Source: Salinispira pacifica (GTDB lineage: Bacteria; Spirochaetota; Spirochaetia; DSM-27196; Salinispiraceae). Taken from it: a stretch of 64,000 nt of DNA. The translations under genes and the position numbers were made by a program. The stretch is from the NCBI RefSeq assembly GCF_000507245.1, contig NC_023035.1, forward strand, positions 695,001-759,000, written 5' to 3'. Below the pieces are notes generated by a model. That model saw only the letters and a program-made list of their open reading frames with translations, was not told where the DNA came from and made no database searches. Positions 33,375 through 42,677 of the stretch are shown here, one piece after another; position 1 is the first letter of the stretch, and every line of letters starts with the position of its first letter.

Positions 33375-34712
33375 ATGCACATTTTGAAAAAAAGCTGGTG
33401 GACTGAAACTACAGAATCCCTTGCTCGCATTGACTATCGTCTGTTCGGAACCTTGTTATTATTCGGCCTCCTGCCGACTGCATATATCACTGTGAGAATA
33501 AACTTCCTTGGAAATATTCCCGACAGTTGGGGGTACAACATTGCCTCTCAATTAACGTGGTTGAATGTTTCCTATGAGGTGGTTTTTGAAGCGCTTATGC
33601 TTCCCATGTTTTATCTCATAGGAAAACACATTGGCGATTCCAAACACTTCAATAACACCGTCAGTAATGCGCTGGTACTCACTATTGCTCTGTACCTTAT
33701 ACTTTCAGCAATCACGATATTTGCAGCCCGGCCGATGATTGTCTTTATGCTTCAGGAGGCTCATACTGTAGATGCAACTGTTTCCTACATCAGGCTGGAA
33801 ACTGTTGCAATCATGCTGTCAGCTATAGTTCGGCTATTTACTATTATCTTTATTGTGATTAAACGGGAGCGGATTCTCCTTATTCTACTGTTTGTTCAGC
33901 TTGCCGCTTCTGTACTGTTTGACAGCTTGTTTATCAGTCAGCTGCCCATATCTCTGGAGATCGGAGTCAATGGCATCGCATTCACGAACATCCTCGTCAA
34001 TATCATTCTTATTGGCATATCTGTTGTAGCACTTCGAAAAGCGTCTGTACGACTATTTGACAGAGGATTCACCATTGATTTTACATGGCTAAAGTCATGG
34101 CTTCGTGTCGGGGGCCTCTCAGGGCTTGAGAATTTTGTCCGGAATGCTGCATTTATACTCATGGTTCTGCGGCTCGTGAATGCGGTTCAGCAGCAGGGAA
34201 ATTTCTGGGTGACCAACAACTTTATTTGGGGATGGCTTCTGTTGCCGGTTCTCGCTCTTGGAGAACTCATTCGTCGGGAGACAGCAGCTGAACCTGAATC
34301 TATTCGGCTCCAGGCGAGGGGATGGTTTGCGCTGACTACAATTATTATCCTCATCTGGATTATCAGTATTCCATTTTGGGACTGGTTTATTAGCCGAATT
34401 ATGAATGTAGCAGCTGTGGATGTTATTGTCAGGTTGAGCTTGATCTCTCTCGGGTTCTATGTGGTATTCGCATACAATAATGTTATGGACAGTGTGTTTT
34501 ACGGGGCAGGCCGTACTGATCTCATGCTGTACCAATCATTGATTGTGAACATTGTTTTTTATGGTAGCGCATTCATATTATACCGCAGGGGAGTATTTAC
34601 TCCTGACTTGACTGCAATTGCCATAATGTTCGGCCTGGGGATATTTCTGGATTCAGTAATAACCTATTTCATGTACCGCCGCTTTGTCCAGGTGAGAAAT
34701 ACGGGCTCATGA
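33375..34712 (+). CDS. MATE-family exporter
   Basis: The 445-residue protein has about twelve hydrophobic segments, with an internal two-fold arrangement, a basic start (MHILKKSWWTETTESL) and loops typical of the MATE multidrug and toxic-compound exporter family. These pumps use Na+ or H+ gradients in the inner membrane. The length agrees with the family (440-460 residues). A weak ribosome site (AAAAGGA) precedes the ATG. The upstream neighbour is the IS copy 4 remnant, only 31 bp away, so native promoter sequence may have been lost or supplied by the IS. The substrate is unknown. Confidence 0.8.
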   Translation: MHILKKSWWTETTESLARIDYRLFGTLLLFGLLPTAYITVRINFLGNIPDSWGYNIASQLTWLNVSYEVVFEALMLPMFYLIGKHIGDSKHFNNTVSNALVLTIALYLILSAITIFAARPMIVFMLQEAHTVDATVSYIRLETVAIMLSAIVRLFTIIFIVIKRERILLILLFVQLAASVLFDSLFISQLPISLEIGVNGIAFTNILVNIILIGISVVALRKASVRLFDRGFTIDFTWLKSWLRVGGLSGLENFVRNAAFILMVLRLVNAVQQQGNFWVTNNFIWGWLLLPVLALGELIRRETAAEPESIRLQARGWFALTTIIILIWIISIPFWDWFISRIMNVAAVDVIVRLSLISLGFYVVFAYNNVMDSVFYGAGRTDLMLYQSLIVNIVFYGSAFILYRRGVFTPDLTAIAIMFGLGIFLDSVITYFMYRRFVQVRNTGS

Positions 34713-34828
34713 TTATTGTGGTCTTTGGGAATATTAAGTGGGAGTTCGGTGGAGCTTTTTTACTTTCTAAAAATAGCACTCACAATTAAAAATGCATAAA
34801 CACATTTACCACAAAGGTTAAGTATAAC

Positions 34829-34857
34829 TTTACATTTGATGACCTGCATGTCATACT
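34829..34857 (+). promoter_or_regulatory. Promoter of the HigB/HigA pair, probably giving a leaderless mRNA
   Basis: TTTACA (34829-34834), a 17-bp spacer and CATACT (34852-34857) precede the GTG at 34864 by 7 bp, the distance expected for transcription start. The spacer contains ATGACCTGCATGTCAT, a partial palindrome that may bind the antitoxin. Confidence 0.45.
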
Positions 34858-34863
34858 ATTCAT

Positions 34864-35172
34864 GTGGAATACCACTTCACTAACAAACATCTTGAACAGC
34901 TCTACACAACCGGTTCTAACAAAAAATACAGGCTTCCAGATAACGTGGTATTCGAATTTGTCGAATTAGTACTGGTTATCGATGCTGCAGTGGATATTAA
35001 TGATTTCTGGAAGTTGCCTGCTCTAAAGTTTGAGAAGTTACGGGGCTATCGAAGCCGGTATTCTTTTCGGATAACCAGGAAATATCGGCTTGAAGCTGAT
35101 ATCGAATGGAAAAATGATCAGCATACCATTGGAATTGTGGGAATTGATGAATTGAGCTCACATTATCAGTAA
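34864..35172 (+). CDS. higB: RelE/HigB-like toxin
   Basis: Starting at GTG 34864, the 102-residue protein begins MEYHFTNKHLEQLYTTG and contains WKLPALKFEKLRGYRSRYSFRI and RKYRLEADIEW, the typical HigB/RelE-fold pattern in which the toxin cuts mRNA in the ribosome. It directly precedes a HigA-type gene, the toxin-first order typical of HigBA. No ribosome site is seen, consistent with a leaderless transcript from the promoter just upstream. Confidence 0.85.
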   Translation: MEYHFTNKHLEQLYTTGSNKKYRLPDNVVFEFVELVLVIDAAVDINDFWKLPALKFEKLRGYRSRYSFRITRKYRLEADIEWKNDQHTIGIVGIDELSSHYQ

Positions 35173-35187
35173 TGTGGGAGGATGACT

Positions 35188-36303
35188 ATGAGCACACAGA
35201 ATACATTACGACCGTTTATTAATATTGGTCCGGGGCACACCATAAAAAAGAATCTTGAAGCCATGGGTTGGACCCAGGAAGATTTGGCTGCAATGATGGA
35301 TATATCCGTTAAGCAGCTGAGTCAGATCGTCAATAATAAAACAAGAATTACCATAGAAACAGCCAGACTCTTGGCTGCAGTCTTCGAAACAAGTGCGGAA
35401 TTCTGGGTGAATCTCGATACCCGGTATCGGATCAACAAGGATGAAGATTCAACCAGGGAAACATCTGCTCAGCGAAAGGCTCGCATCAGAAAGTATATGC
35501 CAGTGAATGAGATAATAAAGAAAGGTTGGTTTATCTCAGAAGCCACTGCGGATGGCTATGAAGGGCTGTACTCAGAAATCTGGCAAACCACTCCTGATGA
35601 CCAATCCATGTATGATCATGTGAAGGATCGATATTGTGCAAGGCAAAATCGTGAGAATGAAGAATACACAGCCAGGTATACCTATACCTGGTCAAAGATC
35701 GCCCGAATAAAATCCCAAGGCTTCTCCGTTCCGGACTATTCCCGGGAAAAACTGGAACAGATTTCCCGACAGCTCTATAGCTATACCTACATGGAGGATG
35801 GGGTTACCCGAGTTCTACGGGAATTGAATACCGCGGGTGTCAGGTTTCTGGTGCTCTCCCATTTATCAAAAACCTATCTTGATGGAGCCTGTTTCTGGGA
35901 GGGAGATAATCCGGTGATTGTGTATACCGCCCGTTACGATCGTATTGATAACTTCTGGTTCACTCTTGCTCATGAAATAGCCCATGTCTTGCTGCATCTT
36001 CCCCGATTCAAAGATAAAAGCTTTTTGGATGACTTGAAGGCGGATGAAAATAGCACAGAAGAGCAGGAAGCCGATGCAGTAGCAGAAAAATACTTGAAGG
36101 CTGATCAGATTATTTCATCGGCAAAACCCTACGCCGGGTATCTATCTGCTTCCAGACTGCAGACAATTTCAGATAAACTTGAAATTGGAAAAGCTGTCAT
36201 CGTGGGTATTCTCCAGCACCATGGGATGGTGGATTACCGAAAGCTTAATGCATATAAGAAGCCGGTGACGGATCTTATACCGTCGGACTTTATCGTCGGC
36301 TAA
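35188..36303 (+). CDS. higA: HigA-type antitoxin fused to an ImmA/IrrE-like metallopeptidase domain
   Basis: The ATG at 35188 is favoured over 35182 because GGGAGG lies 8 bases ahead of it. The 371-residue protein has an N-terminal helix-turn-helix (about residues 18-70, with WTQEDLAAMMDISVKQLSQIV), a middle region of unclear fold, and an ImmA/IrrE domain. The latter has the zinc motif HEIAHVLLH (His262) and a downstream EQEADAVAEKYL acid. HigA with a peptidase tail is known from other bacteria. Peptidase action on a repressor or partner is possible but unproven. It forms a toxin-antitoxin operon with the gene before it. Confidence 0.85.
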   Translation: MSTQNTLRPFINIGPGHTIKKNLEAMGWTQEDLAAMMDISVKQLSQIVNNKTRITIETARLLAAVFETSAEFWVNLDTRYRINKDEDSTRETSAQRKARIRKYMPVNEIIKKGWFISEATADGYEGLYSEIWQTTPDDQSMYDHVKDRYCARQNRENEEYTARYTYTWSKIARIKSQGFSVPDYSREKLEQISRQLYSYTYMEDGVTRVLRELNTAGVRFLVLSHLSKTYLDGACFWEGDNPVIVYTARYDRIDNFWFTLAHEIAHVLLHLPRFKDKSFLDDLKADENSTEEQEADAVAEKYLKADQIISSAKPYAGYLSASRLQTISDKLEIGKAVIVGILQHHGMVDYRKLNAYKKPVTDLIPSDFIVG

Positions 36304-36386
36304 GGTTTACAGCAACAATTGATTAACTGATTCCTTGGGCAATAGCTGTCAACACCCCAGTTCAATTGCCTTCAAACCCCGACCAC

Positions 36387-36980
36387 CTACCCAAGCCCCG
36401 CAAGCCGGGAGACAACATTCAACACCGTCTCAAACATCCCATTCAGCACATCAAGACGGATGGCAAGTAACAACAGAATTATCCAGATCCAGGACAGTTT
36501 GCCTCCCGACAGCTTCACTCCGGGAAACAGGAACGGCCAGATCCGCGAACCGTCCAGGGGCGGGATGGGCAGCAGGTTTATAAGCGCAAGAATCCCGTTG
36601 GCATAGGCAGCAAGGAACACCACCATGGCAGTGGTTTCGTTGTTTATGGGCAGCAGGCGGAACGCAGCAATGAACATGAACATCAGCACAATATTCGAAA
36701 AAGGGCCGGCCAGGGAGGTTATGAGAAAATCCCGCCGGGGATTGCGAAAATTGTAGATATTCACAGGTACCGGCCGGGCGTATCCGAAACCGAGAAAAAG
36801 AATCAGAATGGTTCCCAAAGGGGAAAGATGCGCCAACGGGTTCAGTGTAAGCCGCCCTTTGCTTTGTGCATAACGGTCCCCCAGCAGGCTGGCGCTGAAG
36901 GCATGGGCGAATTCGTGAACAGTCAGGCCGACTATAAAGCCCGGCAGAACTACCCAGGCTTCCCGGAGATTAAATATCAT
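36387..36980 (-). CDS. Site-2 protease family (M50) membrane metallopeptidase
   Basis: The 197-residue protein starts at 36980. It has the zinc motif HEFAH (residues 22-26) in its first membrane segment, a second motif region [13 protein letters not shown] with the third ligand Asp, and four to five hydrophobic segments. It matches the short, PDZ-less M50 group (often called YwhC/'site-2 protease family'). These peptidases cleave membrane segments of regulators, but targets of the short group are unknown. The start overlaps the 3' end of the upstream gene by 11 bp. Confidence 0.85.
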   Translation of the reverse strand: MIFNLREAWVVLPGFIVGLTVHEFAHAFSASLLGDRYAQSKGRLTLNPLAHLSPLGTILILFLGFGYARPVPVNIYNFRNPRRDFLITSLAGPFSNIVLMFMFIAAFRLLPINNETTAMVVFLAAYANGILALINLLPIPPLDGSRIWPFLFPGVKLSGGKLSWIWIILLLLAIRLDVLNGMFETVLNVVSRLAGLG

Positions 36981-37677
36981 CAGCTGCCTCCATGCTCCCG
37001 GCCTTGCGGGCCATGGCGAAAACCACATTCTTGTGCCTGTCGTCCCGGAATTGCATCCGCTTTGCCAGATCATCCATATCAGTCTCACCCCGGGCATATC
37101 GCAGAATCATCTGCAAATACAGACTGTTGTTATCTTCTCTGATGGAGCAAACCTGATCGGCAATGCTTTTGGCTTCTTCAAGCATTCCCAGGCTGATATA
37201 TGCAAGCAGCCGGTTATAGAGTGCGGTATAGCTGACCACAGGGGGAAAATCACCCCGATCCAGTATGAGGCCACTGAGCTCCAAAGCCCGCCGGGCATCG
37301 CTTTGGGGATCGCATATCAGCAATTCCAGATAGCTGAGCATGGGTTGGTTCCGGTATTCTTCCTTCCGTGCCCGATCTATCCACATGCTGATAAATGCAT
37401 CATCGTGAAAGCTTCGAAAATCCAGATCGCAAAGAAGGGCCACATGCCCGCAGTCCCGGCTGCCGGTTGAAAGCTGTTCAAGAACTGCACGGCCTTCACT
37501 TTTCTCATGAGGATAGTAGGTATTCAGCAGTCGCACAGCATCCTCAATAGTACCGGTCACATTCCAGATGCTGCGCAGGAGCTTTTGCCGGCTTGGCCCC
37601 TGAACAATTGACGGCACAAACAATATCGCCCTCAACGGCAGAACCATTAAATCGGTGAAGAAACTCAAGTTAATCAT
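36970..37677 (-). CDS. Hypothetical helical-repeat protein
   Basis: The frame is open from 37890 but those upstream codons overlap the divergent kinase gene. The ATG at 37677 (MINLSFFTDLMVLPLR) gives 235 residues and is a reasonable choice, although no good ribosome site is seen. The protein is helical, with repeated helix pairs such as YTALYNRLLAYISLGMLEEA, recalling tetratricopeptide repeats. It has an N-terminal hydrophobic patch that could act as a membrane anchor. The M50 protease gene follows with an 11-bp overlap, so the two are probably co-expressed. Confidence 0.6.
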   Translation of the reverse strand: MINLSFFTDLMVLPLRAILFVPSIVQGPSRQKLLRSIWNVTGTIEDAVRLLNTYYPHEKSEGRAVLEQLSTGSRDCGHVALLCDLDFRSFHDDAFISMWIDRARKEEYRNQPMLSYLELLICDPQSDARRALELSGLILDRGDFPPVVSYTALYNRLLAYISLGMLEEAKSIADQVCSIREDNNSLYLQMILRYARGETDMDDLAKRMQFRDDRHKNVVFAMARKAGSMEAADDI

Positions 37678-37869
37678 CGGGGCTGAGTATATCACTTTTA
37701 CTGCAGGGTAGGGGAACAGGTTTGCTGCATCGGGAAATACATCAACCGCATGCCCAGGCCGGGTGAGGGCGAAGCTGATAACTGAAACCATCCCCTGTCG
37801 GGTCAACTTGAAATTCAGGAAAACCTGATTGATACTTTTATACATACCGAGATGTAAAAAGGACCATCC

Positions 37870-39066
37870 ATGAAAATTGCCGAGCTGCATCCCGAAGAAG
37901 CTGCCAGGCTGGAAGAACTGTACCGCTACGAAATACTTGACAGTGAAGACGAGGCTGCCTTCGATGAGTTAACCGAACTTGCCAGCGCTATCTGCGGGAC
38001 GAAAATCTCGCTCATCAGTCTGATCGACGATAAACGCCAGTGGTTCAAATCCCGGGTGGGGCTGGATGTACCCGAAACCGATCGCGATATCGCCTTCTGC
38101 ACCCATGCTATTCAGGGTGTGGATGTGATGGAAGTGGAAGATGCCCTGGCCGATGAACGGTTTCACGATAATCCTTTAGTCGCCGGAGATCCCGCTATCC
38201 GCTTCTATGCCGGTGCTCCGCTGATCACCCCCGAAGGTCTGCCCATCGGTACACTCTGTGTGATTGATAATCATAGTATGAAACTCAGCGAAGATCAGCA
38301 CCGTGCCCTGGAAATACTTGCCCGGCAGGTAATCAGCCAGCTGGAACTTCGCCTCATGAACCGGCGAATGAAACGTATCGCCGGGGACCGGGATCGGCTT
38401 TTCGCCGTCATCGCCCATGATCTCAAATCGAATTTCAGCGGAATTTTAGGTGTGGCGAATATGCTTTCCGGAAAATATTTTGAGGTTGATGAGCAGGAGC
38501 GCAAACTCCTGGCTGACGAGCTGATGAATGTATCGGTAAATACATATGAGCTGCTGGATCAGCTGCTGCAGTGGGCTGCAGAGCAGATGGGCGGCATGAA
38601 AAGCCGACCGGTTAATTGTCATATAAAGCAGGATCTTATTGATGACAATATTGATTTTTTCTCCCGGGCCGGAGCCCTTCAGGGGGTGAATCTCAATATC
38701 AGTATTGATGAATCCCTCACCGTCTATTGTGACACCACCATGACAAAGACAATCATCAGGAATCTGGTTTCCAATGCACTCAAGTATTGCTCCGAAGACG
38801 GATTGATCTCAATTGATGCGAAAGAGCAGCACGATGGTGTTACAATATGCATCAGCAATACCGGCGACCCCATTTCATCAGAAATCAGGGATAATCTGTT
38901 CAAACAGCAGGTGCTCAGTACCGAGGGGCGGGGCGGAAAACCGGGACATGGTCTGGGGTTGAACCTGGTTGCCCAGTTTGTCGCGAAACAGAACGGCAAA
39001 ATCTGGGTGGACGAGGAGTTCAGCGGAGGGACCAGGATTTGCTTCCGTCTTGGGAAATCAGACTGA
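37870..39066 (+). CDS. GAF-domain sensor histidine kinase
   Basis: The 398-residue product has an N-terminal GAF domain (about 20-160), a HisKA-like dimerisation helix with the phospho-acceptor His183 in VIAHDLKSN, and a HATPase domain with N box RNLVSNALKYC, a D/G1-type ISNTGDP and a G2 box GHGLGLNL. No membrane segment is present, so it is a cytoplasmic kinase sensing a small ligand or redox signal through GAF. No response-regulator gene is adjacent, making it an orphan. AAAAAGGA provides a ribosome site. Confidence 0.88.
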   Translation: MKIAELHPEEAARLEELYRYEILDSEDEAAFDELTELASAICGTKISLISLIDDKRQWFKSRVGLDVPETDRDIAFCTHAIQGVDVMEVEDALADERFHDNPLVAGDPAIRFYAGAPLITPEGLPIGTLCVIDNHSMKLSEDQHRALEILARQVISQLELRLMNRRMKRIAGDRDRLFAVIAHDLKSNFSGILGVANMLSGKYFEVDEQERKLLADELMNVSVNTYELLDQLLQWAAEQMGGMKSRPVNCHIKQDLIDDNIDFFSRAGALQGVNLNISIDESLTVYCDTTMTKTIIRNLVSNALKYCSEDGLISIDAKEQHDGVTICISNTGDPISSEIRDNLFKQQVLSTEGRGGKPGHGLGLNLVAQFVAKQNGKIWVDEEFSGGTRICFRLGKSD

Positions 39067-39186
39067 TATATTTCCACAGAACTTCAGAATCCTGAATATC
39101 CGGAGAACCTGCCCGGGAGAACAATACCTTCTTCCTGGGCTTTTTGCCATTCATGTATGAACCGCAGCAGCTTCCCTTCCGTCAGT

Positions 39187-39906
39187 TCAGCCGCCGGCGA
39201 GCTCCCGGAAATCATCCCTGTACCGCAGATTCTGAAGATCATCATCTTCTGATGCAAACTCCCGAAGCCCGGGGTTATGCCTGAAGCTTTCCTCAAGCTC
39301 CTGCATAGCCTCTTCGGGATGTTCGGTCTGGGCGTAGGCTGCGGCCAGATCGTAGTGATTTGCCGCTAGCCACATGGGATTATCACTGAGAGCTGCTGAG
39401 CGGGCAACCACATCTTCTGTAATCGAAACCGACAGTTCCTCCAGGTCATGCCGGCGAAGCACGATTCCCAGATGCCAGGCCACATGAAGCCCCAGATGTC
39501 CAGCCATACCCCACCACAGGGGACGTGTTCTTCCGTCGCTGTAGCTGCCAGTTTGATCAAGTTCCGCTTCTGTCATCGATTTCACTTCTCTGCTGATGTC
39601 GGCTGTGATCTGAACCAGCATCTCTTTGGCCTTTACCCAGGGAAGTTTCTGATATTTCTCGTATATTTTCCTGTTTGTCTGTTCAAGTTCATCCGATTCG
39701 ATAATCGGTATTACCTGTCCCGGACTCTTGAGGCGATCTAAATCCTGTTCTAGCCACGCAGAGCAGTGGCTCACTGCATCGGCACAATTCCAGACCTCCC
39801 AGCTGCCGGGACCATCCAAAGCTGCAACCGGGAGTTCGTTTCCTGCTCTGTTCACCGATGTGATCATTTCATCGGCCAATGCTGCAAGTGCGGCTTTGCG
39901 ACTCAT
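39187..39906 (-). CDS. ClbS/DfsB (DinB-like) four-helix protein with a TPR-like tail
   Basis: The ATG at 39906 has GGAGG 5 bases upstream and gives 239 residues. The first 170 residues match the ClbS/DfsB pattern: GSWEVWNCADAVSHCSAW, then NRKIYEKYQKLPW and HVAWHLG, a DinB-like four-helix bundle. The C-terminal 60 residues form a TPR-like helix pair (DLAAAYAQTEHPEEAMQEL). DinB-fold proteins include thiol transferases and genotoxin-protecting hydrolases. The exact function is unclear. A second frame after the stop (39084-39186) looks coding-like (LTEGKLLRFIHEWQK) and may be a frameshifted extension. Confidence 0.72.
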   Translation of the reverse strand: MSRKAALAALADEMITSVNRAGNELPVAALDGPGSWEVWNCADAVSHCSAWLEQDLDRLKSPGQVIPIIESDELEQTNRKIYEKYQKLPWVKAKEMLVQITADISREVKSMTEAELDQTGSYSDGRTRPLWWGMAGHLGLHVAWHLGIVLRRHDLEELSVSITEDVVARSAALSDNPMWLAANHYDLAAAYAQTEHPEEAMQELEESFRHNPGLREFASEDDDLQNLRYRDDFRELAGG

Positions 39907-40037
39907 ACAAGCCTCCGTTTTGGGTGCGGGGTGCTGTGGGTTTTCCATGTTCTTCCAGTATAGCCTGGTAGAATATGATTGTTTAATGCTGATGTGACCG
40001 GGCATGCACAATTTCCGGTTTCAGAGAAGAATGTGCA

Positions 40038-40177
40038 GTGCACCAAAGCTTGTGAAAAAAGAATTTTACCATAAAGCAGCACCACATGAGTTGGCGACTA
40101 CCTGCAGCAGCACTGCCGGTGGAGTCGCCATCAATTTGTCTATTAAAATCTATAATTTTTCACAAGCTTCTGTGCAC
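40038..40177. repeat. Nested-palindrome, MITE-like element
   Basis: Outer arms GTGCACCAAAGCTTGTGAAA (40038-40057, arm to 40059) and TTTTTCACAAGCTTCTGTGC (40156-40175, arm to 40177) are 20/22 complementary. An inner hairpin GGCGACT/AGTCGCC (40093-40099 and 40123-40129) lies inside, making a 140-bp cruciform-capable unit. A related arm, AGTGCACCAATGCTTGTAGA, is at 42183-42202. The element ends 3 bp before the stop codon of the lipoprotein gene and could act as its terminator. Confidence 0.6.
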
Positions 40178-40180
40178 TTG

Positions 40181-41056
40181 TTATTCGTTCCCGAATCCAT
40201 TCCATTCTTCAACTACCGTAATACTGAAGGGAATTGCTTCGCCTTTCCTCTCAACAGGTCGCTCGATTGTATAGATGATTTGTTCAGCAGATGCACTGGT
40301 GGGAATCATTGCCCATTCGGCTTCGGTAGGATAATTGCTGTTTTCGAGAAACTCATCCTTGCTCATTTCATCTGGATCCACGAAAAGAAGATAGCTTTTG
40401 CCCACTTTTGTGTTCAAATTCATGTTGAAGCCGCGCCGACCTTCGGTTATTTCGTTGGTAGATTTATCGAGCATGGTGAATAAGAGGTCCGGCTGAAAGA
40501 CCAGGATCATTTGCTCATTTTCAAGTATTACAGTATTGCCCACCTCATCCATTGTATGATTTAAAACATGGGTGATATATGAACCAATCACCTGGATATC
40601 ACCCTGCTCTGTAGAAGAACTGTGCGCTGCGCGGTATTCCTCCTCCAGAACCACCGCATCATCGTTCGATATCGTATCGGTGACCCGGTAGTTAATTCGA
40701 TTGGAAGATAGACCTTTTCTGCCGTATAACCTATACGATCTGCCCGGTTCCAGCTTTGCATATACCGGGCTTGTTCCGAAGGTATATACGTGGCCGTCAT
40801 CATAAGAGACAGAAAAGCGATAGTAGCCTGCCGGGAGTTCTACCATGCGTCCAATCCTCATCAGAGAACTTACAGGCCAATCTACCGATTCACCATTAAT
40901 TGAACTCACACCTACGCTTCCGGAAATCGTTAACTGCACCATTTCTGAACTATCCATATTCTCCGGCACATATTGGCCAAGATTGTTCATAGAAGCGCAG
41001 GAACCCAATAAAGCTAATCCAATTAAAACAAACAATAGACGAAATAAATTTTTCAT
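40181..41056 (-). CDS. Hypothetical lipoprotein
   Basis: The ATG at 41056 starts MKNLFRLLFVLIGLALLGSCASM, a type II signal peptide with lipobox LGSC. The mature protein of about 270 residues contains beta-rich stretches with GYYRFSVSYDDG, FGTSPVYAKLEPGRSYRL and KSYLLFVDPDEM. The pattern resembles periplasmic 'PEGA'-like or DUF2846-type lipoproteins, though no definite family is claimed. It stands alone. The earlier in-frame ATG at 41092 would add 12 residues before the signal peptide and is less likely. The palindromic element at 40038-40177 follows its stop. Confidence 0.7.
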   Translation of the reverse strand: MKNLFRLLFVLIGLALLGSCASMNNLGQYVPENMDSSEMVQLTISGSVGVSSINGESVDWPVSSLMRIGRMVELPAGYYRFSVSYDDGHVYTFGTSPVYAKLEPGRSYRLYGRKGLSSNRINYRVTDTISNDDAVVLEEEYRAAHSSSTEQGDIQVIGSYITHVLNHTMDEVGNTVILENEQMILVFQPDLLFTMLDKSTNEITEGRRGFNMNLNTKVGKSYLLFVDPDEMSKDEFLENSNYPTEAEWAMIPTSASAEQIIYTIERPVERKGEAIPFSITVVEEWNGFGNE

Positions 41057-41149
41057 ATTCAAATAATATGCAAAAAAAGTCTGATTAGTCAACGAATGAT
41101 ACGCCGTCTCTGCTTTAATGCTGAAAACTGTCAGGCTCCCCGGAAGAAT

Positions 41150-41960
41150 CCTGGAGTCAGAAAAAATGCGATCTATCTGGATATGGAGCTGAAGTCAGAC
41201 CGTGGGAAAATTGAATCAGATCCCGAACTGTTTCTGAGTCCAAATCCCGGGAGGATGATCTGTCTCGATGAAATTCGATGCTAACCTCAGATTTTCTCTA
41301 CGCTCAGATCATATATCGATAAGACAGGTAAGAATGGACAGTTCCTGATTCTGGGGTCTGCATCCCGGGATCTGATAAATCAGAGTAGAGAAAGTCTTGC
41401 CGGACGTATAGCACACCTCTAAGTCACTCCATTCAATCGAGATGAAATTCGTGAGATTAGATCTCAGGATCTGCATTGGCTCAAAGGAGGATATCCAGGT
41501 TCTATACTAAAAGAGGATGAAGAAGAATCATTCGAATGGCGGATGAAGTATATTCGTACCTTTCTGGAACGTGATTTACCTCAGCTTGGTTTTTCAATTC
41601 CCCCAAGGTATATATATGCGATACTGGGCTTTTGCATTCCCTCCTTGGTATCGAAACGATCAATGATCTTTTGGGGCACCCGGTTGTAGGAAATTCATTC
41701 GAGTCATACTGCATTGAGAATATCCGCAATCTTCCGCCCCGCTGGACCTCATCTTTTTTTCGTGATTCCATCGGCAATGAAATTGATCTGGTTCTGGAGA
41801 GAGCCGGGAAAAAGATCGCTGTTGAAATTAATCCTCTTCATCCCCGAAACCGGAAAAGGGATTCTGGAACTCGGTCAACTTCCTGAAGCCGAATGAAAGC
41901 TGGATCATCGCACACGGAATTGCACCAGGCGAAGCCGGGGCAGTTCAGTGTGAGTATTAG
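41150..41960 (+). pseudogene. AAA/DUF4143-type ATPase, decayed
   Basis: Pieces in several frames fit one family. They are IYLDMELKSDRGK and PGRMICLDEIR (Walker B region), FLILGSASRDLINQSRESLAG, WRMKYIRTFLERDLPQLGF, LLHSLLGIETINDLLGHPVVG, then FFRDSIGNEIDLVLERAGK (a DUF4143 nuclease-like Glu-Asp pattern) and ESWIIAHGIAPGE. The Walker A start is missing and at least three frame changes plus a central deletion exist. The gene is dead. Confidence 0.75.
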
Positions 41961-42182
41961 GATACAAAAAAACCCGTCGAAGTGAGCTTGAATCAGAGGC
42001 CCGACAGGTATGCTATGAAGAATTTAGTCTGTGTTGATTTCGTTGTTAATATTCACAGATCTTGAGAGTGGTATCCTGTTGTAATCGTTTCTACATCCCT
42101 GAAACTGTTAGTACAGTCTGATTTTAGAAATTTAGCTGAATAACCGTCGCCTGACTTGAGATGCCGGATGTAAAGTATAATC
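41961..42182. other. Non-coding interval
   Basis: About 220 bp with no ORF of note, leading into the tRNA-associated repeat region. Confidence 0.3.
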
Positions 42183-42211
42183 AGTGCACCAATGCTTGTA
42201 GAAAGTCTCGG

Positions 42212-42351
42212 AAGGACTTGGCCCTCTGTCACTCGGCATCGTGCCTCGTTCCGCCGGGCCGCCTACGCCTTCTAAATCGACGTCCTGTCGATTTGCGCTC
42301 CCTGTTCGGTCGCGCCGAAGGCTCCGGTTCAAATCCTGCTGGATCCAGCCA
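42212..42351. repeat. Palindromic element 1 bounded by tRNA 3'-end-like arms
   Basis: It starts AAGGACTTGGCC and ends GGTTCAAATCCTGCTGGATC, the right end being a T-arm-like and acceptor-like sequence. The left edge carries the complement of the same motif. Between lie GC-rich inverted modules, such as AAATCGACG/CGTCGATTT spaced by TCC. A hairpin terminator follows at once. Confidence 0.6.
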
Positions 42352-42397
42352 CAAAAAAAGCCGATTACCCACCTTTCGGTGAATAATCGGCTTTTTT
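42352..42397 (-). terminator. Rho-independent terminator next to tRNA-3'-end-like sequence
   Basis: AAAAAGCCGATTA and its complement TAATCGGCTTTTT form a strong stem around CCCACCTTTCGGTGAA, with T or A tracts on both sides, so it can act in either direction. GGGCCC, like the tRNA acceptor end, lies just to its right (42399-42404). Confidence 0.75.
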
Positions 42398-42417
42398 ATG
42401 GGCCCCCGGCTGCCGCC

Positions 42418-42475
42418 CGAAACAGCCGTGTATCGCAGTCCGTAAGGACGAGGAACATGGCGAGTAGCAGGTCGC
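42418..42475. repeat. Dispersed 58-bp repeat (second copy 43134-43190)
   Basis: GCCCGAAACAGCCGTGTATC, then CGCAGTCCGTAAGGACGAGG and AACATGGCGAGTAGCAG are almost identical to 43134-43190 (three substitutions seen). GTCCGTAAGGAC is a small hairpin with one compensating pair change (GTCCGCAAGGAC) in its loop region. Confidence 0.65.
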
Positions 42476-42495
42476 TGCAGGCAATCGACCAGGGA

Positions 42496-42620
42496 GCAGG
42501 ACTTGCCCTTCCGTCACTCGGCTTCCTGCCTCGTTCCTCCAGGGCGTCTCGTCGCCTGCCGCGCCCGTCCGGGGCGCTTGTCGTCGCTATTCGCTCGGCG
42601 GCTCCTCGCTTCAAGTCCTT
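42496..42620. repeat. Palindromic element 2 bounded by T-arm-like sequences
   Basis: It begins GCAGGACTTGCCC and ends GCTTCAAGTCCTT, an inverted pair GGACTTG/CAAGTCC. The interior shares CGTCACTCGGC...GCCTCGTTCC with element 1 and contains GCGCCCGTCC/GGGGCGC. Confidence 0.6.
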
Positions 42621-42631
42621 CTATAGCAATA

Positions 42632-42673
42632 TATACAGAAAAAGCCACCCTATTCAGGATGGCTTTTTCTGTA
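42632..42673 (-). terminator. Rho-independent terminator next to tRNA-3'-end-like sequence
   Basis: ATACAGAAAAAGCCACCC and GGATGGCTTTTTCTGTAT form a long stem around TATTCA. On the minus strand it follows a GTCCTGCTGGGCCCA sequence identical to the end of the tRNA gene at 42873. Confidence 0.75.
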
Positions 42674-42677
42674 TGAT

